This document shows positions 16,998 through 25,420 of a stretch of DNA of 40,594 bases, piece after piece. The notes under the pieces were generated by a model. The model saw only the letters and a list, made by a program, of their open reading frames with translations. It searched no databases and was not told the DNA's origin. The translations under genes were made by a program, and so were the position numbers. The DNA comes from Candidatus Peribacteraceae bacterium (GTDB lineage: Bacteria; Patescibacteriota; Gracilibacteria; Peribacterales; Peribacteraceae), in NCBI GenBank assembly GCA_028703445.1, contig JAQVMW010000012.1, forward strand, positions 1 to 40,594. The letters run 5' to 3'. How positions within the stretch are numbered: the first letter of the stretch is position 1; each line of letters opens with the position of its first letter.

Positions 16998-19406
16998 CTA
17001 CACCACCAGGCTCACGAGTTTCCCCGCCACATAGATTTCTTTCTTCACCTCTCCGGTGAGGAACTTCTGCACGTTCGGGTGCGCCTTGGCCTTGCTGAGG
17101 ACATCCTCCTTCGAGGCACCGGCATCCACTTCAATCTCGCCGCGTAGCTTTCCGTTCACCTGAATGGCAATGATGTGCGTCGATGCCTTCGTGAGCTTGG
17201 GATCGAACATCGGCCACCTCTGCTCGATGACGAATCCCTTCCCGCCGAGCGATTCCCAGAGTTCCTCCGCAAGATGCGGAGCAAGCGGAGCTAAGAGTAG
17301 CGTGAATGTCTTGGCGGTTTCGCTGCTCACTCCCCCTTCCTGCTCCAGCAGGTTCAGCAGTTCCATGAGCGCGGAGATCGCGGTATTGAACCGCAGCGCC
17401 TCGATATCCTCCGTCACCTTCTTGATCGTTCGATGAAGTGAAGCGAGCACCTGAGATTGATCAACTTTTTTGTTCACATTTGACGTAAACATGGCATGAA
17501 TCCGCTTCACGAAGCGATCTATTCCTTTTATCCCCGTGTCGCTCCAATCCCCTCCTTCGGTGAAGGGTCCCATGAACATCAGGTACATCCTGAAGGCATC
17601 GGAGCCATGCCGCTCGACGAGACTATCCGGACTCACTACGTTGCCCTTGCTCTTGCTCATCTTGGCTCCTTTGTTGGTGATCAGTCCTTGATGTACTAAT
17701 TTTTTGAACGGTTCTTCGTGCGATACGAAGCCAAAATCCTTGAGTGCCATCATCACAAATCGTGCGTAGATCAGATGCATGCACGCGTGCTCCGGCCCAC
17801 CGATGTACATGCTGACCGGCATCCACCTCTTTTCGATCGTGGGATCGACGAGGTGCTTCTCGTCGCCTTCCGCAAGGTAGCGCAGATAGTAGTAACTGCT
17901 ACAGACGAAGGTATCCATGGTGTCGAACTCGGGCGTCCAGCCTTTGCCAAAGAGTTTCTCGGTGCGCTCAATGAATTCTTTGCTCTCCGTGAGCGGGGAT
18001 TTGCCCGTCGGCTTGAAGGCGACATCCGTCGGGAGCAGCCACGGCAGGTGCTTCTCGGGTACTGGGTGCGGCTTGCCCTCGGGATCGTAGACAATCGGGA
18101 TCGGAGCGCCCCAGTAGCGCTGACGGGAAATGAGCCAATCGCGGAGGCGGAAGTGCACTCGGACCTGTCCGTATCCCTTGCCCTCAATGTAATCGATGAT
18201 CCTCTTCCGGGACTGCTCCCAGGTCATGCCAAGAGCAACTTCGGGAACTTGAATGATGCCATCCGGTTCCCGATAGAACACTTCAAAGTTCTTCACTTTT
18301 TCCGCTAATGCGGGATCCTGCGGCAGGAGCGCGATCTTCAGCGGAATGTCGTACTTCTTGGCGAACGCGAAATCTCTCTCGTCATGCGCGCTGCAGTTGA
18401 CGATTCCCGTTCCGTAATCCGCAAGGACGTACGAGCAAACCCAAATGGGCAGGTCTCCGGTTCCGAAGGGATTATCGACATACCGTCCCGTAAAAATGCC
18501 CTCCGACTCTTCTTCGATTTTGAATTTCGCCGCGAGCTTCTTCTTCCGAATTCTCTCCACAAACTCCATCACGGGCTTTTCGTACGACGTGCCGGAAACG
18601 AGCTTCGACACCAGAGGATGATCCGGAGCAATGACCGTGAACGTCTGTGCGAGGAATGTCTGCGGAATGGAATCATAGACTTCAAATTCAATATTGAGAT
18701 CTTTGACGCGCTCCTGGAAGTTGATCCCCTCGCTCCTGCCGATCCAGTTCTCCTGCATAATTTTGGTTTTCGCCGGCCAGGCGAGATCCTTAAGCCCGTC
18801 GAGCAGACGTTGCGCAAACTGCGAAATTTTCCAGAACCACTGGTTCAGGTTCTTCTGGATCACGGTGGTGCCGCAGCGGTCGCATGTGCCGTCCTGCGCC
18901 TGCTCATTGGCCAGCACCGTCTGGCAGCTGGGACAGAAGTTCACGGGAGCTTCTTTCTTATAGGCGATCTTATGCTCGTACATCTGCAAAAAGAGCCACT
19001 GCGTCCAGCGGTAGTACTCGGGAGTGGAGGTATTGACCATCTTGGACCAGTCGTACATGCATCCCATGCGCTTCAGCTGCTTCACCATCGTCTGCACGTT
19101 CGTGCGCGTGGAGGTGTCGGGATGGATGCCGCTCTTGATGGCGTAGTTCTCGGCCGGGAGCCCGAAGGCATCGAACCCCATGGGCGTCATCACATCCTTG
19201 CCCTTCATCCGCATAAACCGTGCCGCGCTGTCCGCAGGCGCAAAGTTGTACCAGTGTCCCACGTGCAGCTTGTCCCCGCTGGGATACGGAAACATCACGA
19301 GGGAGTAGAACGGATCTTTGGCCTTCTTGAGATCCGTTTCGAAGATCTTGGCCTCCTCCCACTTCTGCTGCCACTTGGCTTCGATGGCGGACGGGTCGAA
19401 TTCCAT
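16998..19406 (-). CDS. leuS: leucyl-tRNA synthetase
   Basis: LeuRS charges tRNA-Leu. The class I signatures are present: the HIGH-type HVGHW after PYPSGDKL, and KMSKSKGN with the following SPDSLVERHGSDAFRMY. A zinc-binding insert CPSCQTVLANEQAQDGTCDRC is intact. The CP1 editing domain is present in the middle, and the anticodon-binding and C-terminal domain (IQVNGKLRGEIEVDAGASKE) completes the protein. At 802 residues it is somewhat shorter than the ~860 of Escherichia coli. TAGAGT lies 7 nt before the ATG, again suggesting a leaderless mRNA. Confidence 0.97.
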   Translation of the reverse strand: MEFDPSAIEAKWQQKWEEAKIFETDLKKAKDPFYSLVMFPYPSGDKLHVGHWYNFAPADSAARFMRMKGKDVMTPMGFDAFGLPAENYAIKSGIHPDTSTRTNVQTMVKQLKRMGCMYDWSKMVNTSTPEYYRWTQWLFLQMYEHKIAYKKEAPVNFCPSCQTVLANEQAQDGTCDRCGTTVIQKNLNQWFWKISQFAQRLLDGLKDLAWPAKTKIMQENWIGRSEGINFQERVKDLNIEFEVYDSIPQTFLAQTFTVIAPDHPLVSKLVSGTSYEKPVMEFVERIRKKKLAAKFKIEEESEGIFTGRYVDNPFGTGDLPIWVCSYVLADYGTGIVNCSAHDERDFAFAKKYDIPLKIALLPQDPALAEKVKNFEVFYREPDGIIQVPEVALGMTWEQSRKRIIDYIEGKGYGQVRVHFRLRDWLISRQRYWGAPIPIVYDPEGKPHPVPEKHLPWLLPTDVAFKPTGKSPLTESKEFIERTEKLFGKGWTPEFDTMDTFVCSSYYYLRYLAEGDEKHLVDPTIEKRWMPVSMYIGGPEHACMHLIYARFVMMALKDFGFVSHEEPFKKLVHQGLITNKGAKMSKSKGNVVSPDSLVERHGSDAFRMYLMFMGPFTEGGDWSDTGIKGIDRFVKRIHAMFTSNVNKKVDQSQVLASLHRTIKKVTEDIEALRFNTAISALMELLNLLEQEGGVSSETAKTFTLLLAPLAPHLAEELWESLGGKGFVIEQRWPMFDPKLTKASTHIIAIQVNGKLRGEIEVDAGASKEDVLSKAKAHPNVQKFLTGEVKKEIYVAGKLVSLVV

Positions 19407-19413
19407 GCCCGAT

Positions 19414-19419
19414 ACTCTA
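19414..19419 (-). promoter_or_regulatory. possible -10 hexamer TAGAGT for leuS
   Basis: TAGAGT on the minus strand ends 7 nt before the leuS ATG. It matches TATAAT at four of six bases, so support is weak on its own and rests on the repeated spacing seen at other genes. Confidence 0.3.
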
Positions 19420-19506
19420 CGAGAGCTGTCCCTCCGTGAAAAGACCGAAAACCACTCTTGCGGAGCACTTCAACCGTCGTAGACTTCTGCACTTGAAACA
19501 GAAGAA

Positions 19507-20460
19507 ATGGAAATCTCTTCCACATTGTCTCCGGCAAGCGCATTACTACTCGAACGAGCGGCCAGCGATGCTGGGGACATCGAGAGAAGATGCACTTCGG
19601 TCATCGATCTGCAACCAAGCGAAATGGTTCTGATCGACGCACAGAAAACAAACATCGTTGAAGGGATCAGCGACTTGCGTCATCGCATGCATGAAGTGTT
19701 CTCCAGCAAAGAGATCCGGACGTGGATGCATAGAAGGGACCACGTTGTCCTTGAAGATACAGTGGAGGAATTTCCGAACCTAGTCAGGCAATTCGACAAA
19801 CCAGATGAACTCAGTAGCAAATACCCCAAGGTTTTCACCACAGCCCGGAACAATGCCAGGTTATGTGCCCTCCTTCTTCAGGCAACACGTTGGAGTGTGC
19901 GACACAGCCACAGTGCGCAATCACGCCCCATCGAACATCCTCTGCACATTGATGATCCGAGGAAGCGCGTTCACATACGCTGGATGATCAACGAAGATTT
20001 GCCCAGAGTCCTCGAGATAGACGAAGAGAGTTTCGAGGATCCATGGCTTGAGAAGGATTACAAGCAGAATCTCTGCACGCGCCATTGCATAGGCATGGTG
20101 GCAGAGGCGAATGACCAAGTGGTCGGGAGTATGGTGTACGAACTACATAAGCATGTGATTCCCATCCTGCGTCTCGTCGTCAAGCGAGAAGAACGACAGC
20201 AAGGAGTGGGGTCGCAGATGGTACATTTTTTGCGCAAGAAGCTCTCTGTATACGCAAGGCAACGCCTGCTCATTGAGCTCCCGGAGGAACGGGACCGCAG
20301 TGGTATGAATTTCGCTTCTCATCAAAGATTCCTTGCTGTTGCATTAATGCATGAGAGGATTGCCGGGATGCAGGACTCTCTCCTTTTCGAACATCCCTTC
20401 CTGCCTCTGAATCCTTCTGCTCAGTATCCAGAAAGTGGCATGGGCGCGCATGCGGCATGA
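19507..20460 (+). CDS. GNAT acetyltransferase with unknown N-terminal region
   Basis: The C-terminal half of this 317-residue protein (from about residue 154) is a GNAT fold like RimI: IRWMINEDLPRVLEIDEESF, then the acetyl-CoA loop REERQQGVGSQM, and a final FASHQRFLAVALM. RimI acetylates ribosomal protein bS18, but the substrate here is unknown. The N-terminal ~150 residues match nothing I know; they are polar and mostly helical. An AGAAGA-like purine stretch precedes the ATG. The gene diverges from leuS, and the 100-nt gap must hold both promoters. It lies about 180 nt before der on the same strand. Confidence 0.75.
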   Translation: MEISSTLSPASALLLERAASDAGDIERRCTSVIDLQPSEMVLIDAQKTNIVEGISDLRHRMHEVFSSKEIRTWMHRRDHVVLEDTVEEFPNLVRQFDKPDELSSKYPKVFTTARNNARLCALLLQATRWSVRHSHSAQSRPIEHPLHIDDPRKRVHIRWMINEDLPRVLEIDEESFEDPWLEKDYKQNLCTRHCIGMVAEANDQVVGSMVYELHKHVIPILRLVVKREERQQGVGSQMVHFLRKKLSVYARQRLLIELPEERDRSGMNFASHQRFLAVALMHERIAGMQDSLLFEHPFLPLNPSAQYPESGMGAHAA

Positions 20461-20523
20461 GTGATTCCATCAGAGACAAAAGACGGATTTAGGCCTCAAT
20501 AACGATGGGAATGCCGTATTGCA

Positions 20524-20532
20524 TGATACAAT
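20524..20532 (+). promoter_or_regulatory. extended -10 TGA-TACAAT upstream of der
   Basis: TGA-TACAAT would start transcription near 20539. The der leader would then be about 100 nt, unusually long for this window. It contains GACC-TTC-GGTC and other small hairpins and two CAACTCCCG copies. I see no Shine-Dalgarno sequence before the der ATG. Confidence 0.4.
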
Positions 20533-20640
20533 CGGATGCAATCCGTTGCCCTGAACGATGCCTCAACTCCCGACTGTTGCCATCATCCCTCGGCTACGCT
20601 CGGGACCTTCGGTCGGCCTTCCAACTCCCGCTTCCATCCT

Positions 20641-22008
20641 ATGACAAAGCTCCCCACTGTCGCGATCATTGGCCGCCCGAACACGGGCAAATCCACGCTC
20701 TTCAACCGGCTCGCCGGCGAGCGCAAGGCAATAGAAAGTGAGGTGGCAGGCACCACCCGCGACCACGTGGCTCACCGCATGGAAACGAAGACAGTGGATT
20801 TTCTGCTGCTCGACACCGGCGGGATGGGTGGAGGAACCCTTCGACGCGGCTCAGGGCAGGCTGACGACAAGGGCTTCGAGCAGGACGTGCACCGGCAATC
20901 GCTGCTCGCGCTTGAGAACGCCGACCTCATCCTCTTTACCATCAACAGCCGCGAGGAATTGACGAAGAGCGACTACACCATCATCGATTTACTGCGTAAA
21001 AACCGCCGCCGCCACGTCCCCGTCATCCTCGTGCCGACGAAATGCGACAATCCCGAAACGATCGAAGACAAACTGGTGGAATATCTGTCGATCGGGATTT
21101 CAGACATCGTCATTCCCGTCAGCGCACCGCACGCCATCGGCACGGAAGAGCTGCTCGACGCGATCACGAAGGAATTGAAAAAGCTCCACTTCAAGAAGCA
21201 GGAAAAGGCGAAAACATCGGACCCGCCCAAAGTCGCCGTCATCGGCAAGCCGAACGTGGGCAAGAGCTCGCTCATCAACGCCTTCATGTCCGATCCCCAA
21301 CGATCCGTCTCGCCCATGCTCGTCTCGGATATTCCCGGCACCACGCGGGACGCCGTCGATACGATCATCCGCTTCAATGAGCAGGAATTCCTCTTCATCG
21401 ACACGGCCGGCATCCGGCGCCGTACCCATGTGGAGGAAGGCATCGAACACTATGCGGTGCTGCGGAGCATTCAGGCTCTGGAACAGTGCGACGTGGCGCT
21501 GCTCGTACTCTCGGCTCTGGAGCCCGTGAGCCACCAGGACCAACGGCTGGCCGCACTGGCCATCGAAGCGGGTAAGGGCATGATTCTGCTCCTCAACAAA
21601 ATCGACACGCTCAAACCCGAGGCTCGCGCAGTGAGGATCGCCGAAGTGGAGCTCTCCCTCTCGTTCTGCCGGTTCGCCCCCCTGCTCCCCTGCTCCGCTG
21701 TTACCCGCGACGGGCTCTTGAAAGTTTTCCCCCTGATTGCGCAAGTACAGCAGAATCGTCTGCGCCGCATCCCGACGAAGGAACTCCACCGCTGGTTCAC
21801 GGATGCCGTCTTCGGTCAGCCCCTCAAAGTGCTCTCGAAAACCAAGCACTTAACGCAGGCCGACGACGTGCCGCCGACGTTCGTGCTCTTCGTCAAGCAT
21901 CCCCGGAATATCCGTCCGAGCGAACTTAAGTTCCTCGAAAACAGGCTCCGCTCGATGTTCGACTTCACGGGAACGCCCGTGCGGTGGATCACGAAGGGAG
22001 GCCAGTGA
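20641..22008 (+). CDS. der: ribosome-assembly GTPase Der (EngA)
   Basis: Der has two tandem GTPase domains and a KH-like tail, and is needed for 50S subunit maturation. Domain 1 shows GRPNTGKST, TTRD and DTGG. Its guanine-specificity motif reads TKCD rather than NKxD. Domain 2 shows GKPNVGKSS, TTRD, DTAG and NKID. The C-terminal KH-like domain ends with RWITKGGQ. After the first DTGG there is a foreign-looking stretch (GGGTLRRGSGQADDKG) of roughly nine extra residues, from a repeat-like DNA segment at 20836-20867. The start is fixed by the first conserved beta strand (TVAIIGRPN). Confidence 0.96.
   Translation: MTKLPTVAIIGRPNTGKSTLFNRLAGERKAIESEVAGTTRDHVAHRMETKTVDFLLLDTGGMGGGTLRRGSGQADDKGFEQDVHRQSLLALENADLILFTINSREELTKSDYTIIDLLRKNRRRHVPVILVPTKCDNPETIEDKLVEYLSIGISDIVIPVSAPHAIGTEELLDAITKELKKLHFKKQEKAKTSDPPKVAVIGKPNVGKSSLINAFMSDPQRSVSPMLVSDIPGTTRDAVDTIIRFNEQEFLFIDTAGIRRRTHVEEGIEHYAVLRSIQALEQCDVALLVLSALEPVSHQDQRLAALAIEAGKGMILLLNKIDTLKPEARAVRIAEVELSLSFCRFAPLLPCSAVTRDGLLKVFPLIAQVQQNRLRRIPTKELHRWFTDAVFGQPLKVLSKTKHLTQADDVPPTFVLFVKHPRNIRPSELKFLENRLRSMFDFTGTPVRWITKGGQ
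20836..20867 (+). repeat. in-frame repeat-like insert in der
   Basis: The DNA CCTTCGACGCGGCTCAGGGC and the following AGGCTGACG resemble a short dispersed repeat of the CTTCGAC-GGCTCAGG type that I recall from many uncultured bacterial genomes. It sits in the loop after the G3 motif of domain 1 and keeps the frame. No second copy is obvious in this window. Confidence 0.45.
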
Positions 22009-22026
22009 TGAACAGGCGCTTTCCTG

Positions 22027-22172
22027 CCTCACCCCCTATCCCCCTCTCCATCCCTGCGACGATCCTACATGGAGAGGGGGCATACTTTTTCATTGAAAAG
22101 AGTTCTGAAACAGAAAGAGTGCGCCCCTCTCCGGTTGGCGTTGGTCGGTGCGGAGAGGGGTTGGGGGTGAGG
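22027..22172. repeat. 146-bp dispersed palindromic element, copy B
   Basis: It starts CCTCACCCC and ends GGGGTGAGG, with internal CCCTCTCCATCCC, CATGGAGAGGGGG and GTTGGCGTTGGTCGG blocks matching copy A in order. It lies between convergent der and the LOG-like gene, 18 nt from each stop codon, so it may also form the 3' end of both mRNAs. Confidence 0.8.
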
Positions 22173-22190
22173 CCAATCACCGCCAATCCT

Positions 22191-22835
22191 TCACCCCGAC
22201 TTTCTCTCCTGCAGGTGAGGCGGGGCTTCGCGATTGCCCTCTGAATGGTCGATCACGCGACCGTCTTCGTGAATAGGCAGCGGAAACGCGCGGATGACGA
22301 CCTCCAACTTATCGAGCAGTTTGACCGGATCGTCGTCGAACACCATGTTTGGCGGAATCGTACGCAGGCACAGCTTCGTGATGATTTCCTGGATCGCATT
22401 GCTGATGCCGCCGGTATTGGTGAGCACACCCATGGGCCGACCCTCGTCGTAGGCAATCGTGAACTCATTCAAGGTGCCAATGCCACCACTAATGAAGACG
22501 ACACCATCGCTGGAACGGATATTCACGACATCACGCTCCATGAATCCTTGCCCTGTGAAGATCATCATGTCGTTTTCGAGCGGCGAGTGGTACTCGTTCA
22601 CGTGCTCGTACTCCGAGAACGCCGGAGAGATCCCGAGCGTGAATGCCCCAGCTTCCTTGGCCCCCAAGAGCGCGTCGTGCGGGAGTCCCGGACAGGCACC
22701 GTTGATGAAGATGTACCCGCGCCTGCCGATTTCCTGCCCGAGTTTCTTCGCCATCGCGCGCGCATGAGGATCCGAAATCTGCGGCCCACTGGCCGAGCCC
22801 ATCACGCCGATCTTGAGCTTGTGTGCGGGAGTCAT
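22191..22835 (-). CDS. LOG/SLOG-family Rossmann protein
   Basis: The 214-residue protein has the N-terminal nucleotide-binding strand IGVMGSASGP, the conserved PGLPHDALLGAKEAG, and the family loop SGGIGTLNEFTIAYDEGRP. Such proteins include cytokinin-type nucleoside-monophosphate phosphoribohydrolases and molybdenum-cofactor carriers. The arrangement here is closest to the latter, annotated elsewhere as TIGR00725-like. The substrate cannot be decided. A longer frame starts at 22898, but that would place the perfect TGG-TATAAT box inside the gene; the ATG at 22835 is preferred, with a leader of about 45 nt. Confidence 0.85.
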   Translation of the reverse strand: MTPAHKLKIGVMGSASGPQISDPHARAMAKKLGQEIGRRGYIFINGACPGLPHDALLGAKEAGAFTLGISPAFSEYEHVNEYHSPLENDMMIFTGQGFMERDVVNIRSSDGVVFISGGIGTLNEFTIAYDEGRPMGVLTNTGGISNAIQEIITKLCLRTIPPNMVFDDDPVKLLDKLEVVIRAFPLPIHEDGRVIDHSEGNREAPPHLQERKSG

Positions 22836-22886
22836 CGAAGAACGAAAGTATGATATCGGTGTTTCTGTAGAAGTGGTACGAAGAAT

Positions 22887-22895
22887 ATTATACCA
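22887..22895 (-). promoter_or_regulatory. consensus extended -10 TGG-TATAAT
   Basis: On the minus strand TGG-TATAAT is a perfect extended -10 element for the LOG-like gene. The identical 9-mer precedes the TraG-like gene at 29575-29583. Confidence 0.65.
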
Positions 22896-22905
22896 CATTA
22901 TTTAG

Positions 22906-23048
22906 AAAGACATAAGCTATAAGCTTTAGGCCATAAGCAGATGCTTACAGCTTACGTCTTACGTCTTATGTCTTACGTCTTACGTCTTATGTCTTACGTC
23001 TTACGTCTTATGTCTTACGTCTTATGTCTTACGTCTTATGTCTTACAG
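22906..23048. repeat. palindrome with 13-copy heptamer array CTTAYGT
   Basis: From 22951 to 23041 there are thirteen consecutive 7-bp units, CTTACGT or CTTATGT, with a fourteenth variant CTTACAG. The C/T base follows the order CCTCCTCCTCTCT... with slight end variation, so the array may have grown by copying blocks of two or three units. The left arm (ACATAAGCTATAAGC) is an approximate reverse complement. The array ends at the mltG stop codon. Confidence 0.85.
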
Positions 23049-24053
23049 CTATTGCAAATACCGCCTCCGGTTCTCATTGTGCTCTTCATTCGTCGTTGCA
23101 TAGTGAATGATGCCTTTGCCGTCATGCAGGTAATACCAGTAGGGAGACTCCTGCGATTTGAGGGCAGCGAGAATGCTCGAAATGCCCGGACTCGCGATAG
23201 GTCCCGGTGGCAACCCCTTCACCTTCCGCGTGTTGTAGGGACTCTTTGTCTCCAGATCCGACTGCGTGATCGGCTCGGTGGGCTTTTCGAGGATATACCG
23301 AACACTGGCATCCACACCGAGGGGCATGCCAGCCTCGAGTCGCTTCCAGAGGATACCTGCAACAACCGGCCTCTCCACATCCGTGCGCGTTTCCGCTTCG
23401 ACGAGCGAAGCCATGGTAATGATTTCGTGAAGAGAGTGACCCGAGGCGGCGATCTCGTCCTTGTGTTCCTGAACCACGCGCGCGCGGAAGGTTCCGAGCA
23501 GGCGCTCGAGGAAAAACTTGGGCACAAACTCCGCTTCATTCACGAAGTAAGTTTCGGGGAAGAGATATCCCTCTAAGCGTCCGCCTCTCAGGGCAAGCCC
23601 CTTGGATGCAGCGGAAGGAAGAAAGTCGAACGTCGAGAAGTCGCAGCGCCTGAGACAGTCCAGGACTGCACCGGAATCCGCAAGCCCCTTGGATGCAATC
23701 AGCGCGTCAATATCCGTCACCGTCCATCCCTCCGGGATCGTGAGTGATATCTCCTCCGACTTGCCCAAGCGAAGAACGTTCGCAATCTCTTCAACGCTCA
23801 TGTTCGGCCGGAAAATGAACGTCCCCGCCTGCACGCCTGCCTCCGCACCATTGAGCTTCATATACAACTTGAAAGCGGGAAGCGAGCGGATGAGTCCCTT
23901 CTCATGCAACAGCGCTCCCACCTGCCCAACACTCATCCCCTGCGAAACCTTCACGCGAATCGCTCCCGTTCCACCGAATGGAGAGAGCTCATGCAGATAC
24001 CACGCGTACACGACAATGCAAAGGCCGATGACGAGGAGAATGAGCTTCTTCAT
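23049..24053 (-). CDS. mltG: endolytic murein transglycosylase MltG
   Basis: MltG cuts nascent peptidoglycan in the periplasm or outer face of the membrane and sets strand length. The 334-residue protein has one N-terminal membrane anchor (residues about 3-20), a LysM-like region (GMSVGQVGALLHEKG), and the YceG core. Key motifs are RLEGYLFPETY, the catalytic-Glu segment ASLVEAET, SPYNTRKVKGLPPGPIASPG, and the terminal EEHNENRRRYL. An 18-bp exact direct repeat (GCAAGCCCCTTGGATGCA) at about 23593 and 23680 encodes two SKGLA segments. ybaB lies 9 nt upstream on the same strand, so the two form an operon. Confidence 0.95.
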   Translation of the reverse strand: MKKLILLVIGLCIVVYAWYLHELSPFGGTGAIRVKVSQGMSVGQVGALLHEKGLIRSLPAFKLYMKLNGAEAGVQAGTFIFRPNMSVEEIANVLRLGKSEEISLTIPEGWTVTDIDALIASKGLADSGAVLDCLRRCDFSTFDFLPSAASKGLALRGGRLEGYLFPETYFVNEAEFVPKFFLERLLGTFRARVVQEHKDEIAASGHSLHEIITMASLVEAETRTDVERPVVAGILWKRLEAGMPLGVDASVRYILEKPTEPITQSDLETKSPYNTRKVKGLPPGPIASPGISSILAALKSQESPYWYYLHDGKGIIHYATTNEEHNENRRRYLQ

Positions 24054-24062
24054 ATGGCAAGT

Positions 24063-24374
24063 TTACTGTCCGATACCCTTCATCCCCTGCTCCGTCGGGA
24101 ACCCCATCTCGCCCATCACGCCCTGCATCTTCTCGGCAGAGACGACTTGCGCCTTCTTGAGCGCACGATTCAGACAATCGGCGATTTCGCGGCCAAGTGT
24201 CTCGCGATTGGCATCAGGAGCGATCTCGATACTGACAACCTCCATGTCCGCCGAAACGACGACTTTCACTCCCCTCCCCTCCGCCTCTACGTGGATCTTC
24301 TTTAATTCCTTCTTCACCTTCTTCGCCTCGCGCTGCATGCGGAACATGTCCTTGATTTGAGAGAATGATGGCAT
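24063..24374 (-). CDS. YbaB/EbfC-family nucleoid-associated protein
   Basis: The 103-residue length and all-over pattern (helix, beta pair, helix) fit YbaB/EbfC: an N-terminal helix with MQREAKKVKKELKKIHVEA, the sheet GVKVVVSADMEVVSIEI, then EIADCLNRALKKAQ. Family members bind DNA as dimers and are often next to recR or dnaX; here the neighbour is mltG instead. An open frame runs upstream to 24500 but overlaps the DUF4349 gene, so the ATG at 24374 is chosen. Confidence 0.88.
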   Translation of the reverse strand: MPSFSQIKDMFRMQREAKKVKKELKKIHVEAEGRGVKVVVSADMEVVSIEIAPDANRETLGREIADCLNRALKKAQVVSAEKMQGVMGEMGFPTEQGMKGIGQ

Positions 24375-24423
24375 ACGAACAGGGTACAGGAGAGGGAGGC
24401 AATCGGAAAAAATTTTCCGGATC

Positions 24424-25347
24424 TTACGGAACACTGAGTCGTCTCCTCTTCCAGTAGCGCACGACGAGCCAAACCGTTCCCCAGATGGGCACGAACACAA
24501 TGGCCCAGATGACGACGTTCACGAGGAACTTGAGCATATCGAGGAGCGCCGCTGCAGCCGACTTCGCAACCACGAAGGGACGCCACTCGTCCCCGGAAAC
24601 AACGACGGGGAGCGACGCCTCGTCCGTCGCAATGGAAACGGTAACGGAGGAAAGTTTCGCGGATTCCTCCAGATACTTCTTGCGCGCCGTCAGTGATTCG
24701 ATGTCACCGCGTACGCGTTCAATCTCCCGCTGCACGGCAAGCACATCCTCCGTTTTGCGGGCATCTTTCATAATCGTGAGGAACTGCCGTTCGCTGGCCT
24801 CCAGGTTGGAGAGCCTGGCCTTGAGGTCGACGTACTCCTCGGTCACATCTTCACCGGAAACCGATTCGCTCGCCACACGAAGCGCCTGCTGCCGGATGAA
24901 GGCGAGGGCGGCATCGAGCTTCTCGGCAGGAATGCGAAGCGACACCGTGGCACTCGGGGCCATGCCCTCCTGCGTCTGCACCTCGGCACTCACCACAAAC
25001 CCGTTGTTCTCTTCGGTGTACGTCTTGAGTGCGGACACCGTCTTCTGCACATCCGATGCAACCAGAGACATCCTGGCAGAACGGAGGATGACGCGCTCCC
25101 CCTGCTGCACATTCGCCGATTCCTCGTGGACATTGCCTACTCCAGCCGAACCGGGCATTGCATCCCATTCGCGCGGCATGGGAGACTCTGGCGGAGCGTA
25201 AGCGCCGTCATATCCGTACTCCTGCGAAAGGGAGGTTTTCGTCACCGATGCAGGGAGGACATTGGCAACCACAAGAATCACAACGGCGATGAACGCGAGG
25301 ACGAGGACGAGCGCGATTCCGCCAATCCAGAGCAAAACTTTTTTCAT
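24424..25347 (-). CDS. DUF4349 membrane-anchored protein
   Basis: The 307-residue protein starts with a signal/anchor helix (residues 4-30). A DUF4349 core follows: SARMSLVASDVQKTVSALKT, NNGFVVSAEVQTQEG, SLRIPAEKLDAALAFI, and a long coiled coil (VDLKARLSNLEASERQ to ARKKYLEES). A C-terminal membrane helix (VVIWAIVFVPIWGTVWLVV) and a basic tail complete it. The core is expected outside the cytoplasm. The family has no settled function. It lies 49 nt upstream of ybaB on the same strand. Confidence 0.88.
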   Translation of the reverse strand: MKKVLLWIGGIALVLVLAFIAVVILVVANVLPASVTKTSLSQEYGYDGAYAPPESPMPREWDAMPGSAGVGNVHEESANVQQGERVILRSARMSLVASDVQKTVSALKTYTEENNGFVVSAEVQTQEGMAPSATVSLRIPAEKLDAALAFIRQQALRVASESVSGEDVTEEYVDLKARLSNLEASERQFLTIMKDARKTEDVLAVQREIERVRGDIESLTARKKYLEESAKLSSVTVSIATDEASLPVVVSGDEWRPFVVAKSAAAALLDMLKFLVNVVIWAIVFVPIWGTVWLVVRYWKRRRLSVP

Positions 25348-25374
25348 GGGCAGGGGGTGGAATGAATTGGGGCG

Positions 25375-25383
25375 ATTGTAGCA
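25375..25383 (-). promoter_or_regulatory. extended -10 TGC-TACAAT for the DUF4349 gene
   Basis: TGC-TACAAT on the minus strand gives a leader of about 21 nt before the ATG at 25347. The leader is C-rich and has no Shine-Dalgarno sequence. Confidence 0.45.
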
Positions 25384-25420
25384 CCGCAGTTCTTGACAAG
25401 ATATTAATAATCAGGGGACG

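Noticed and set aside
20541-20640. Riboswitch in the der leader
   Set aside because: The hairpins are small and repeat-like, and I recognise no riboswitch core.
22951-23048. CRISPR array
   Set aside because: Units are 7 bp with no spacers and there are no cas genes.
22941-23576. Plus-strand frame beginning with a repeating YVLRLMS heptapeptide
   Set aside because: The peptide repeat is the heptamer array translated, and the rest is antisense to mltG.
25393-25420. Consensus -35 TTGACA before the 25421 orphan
   Set aside because: TTGACA is present, but no -10 box lies 16-18 nt downstream.
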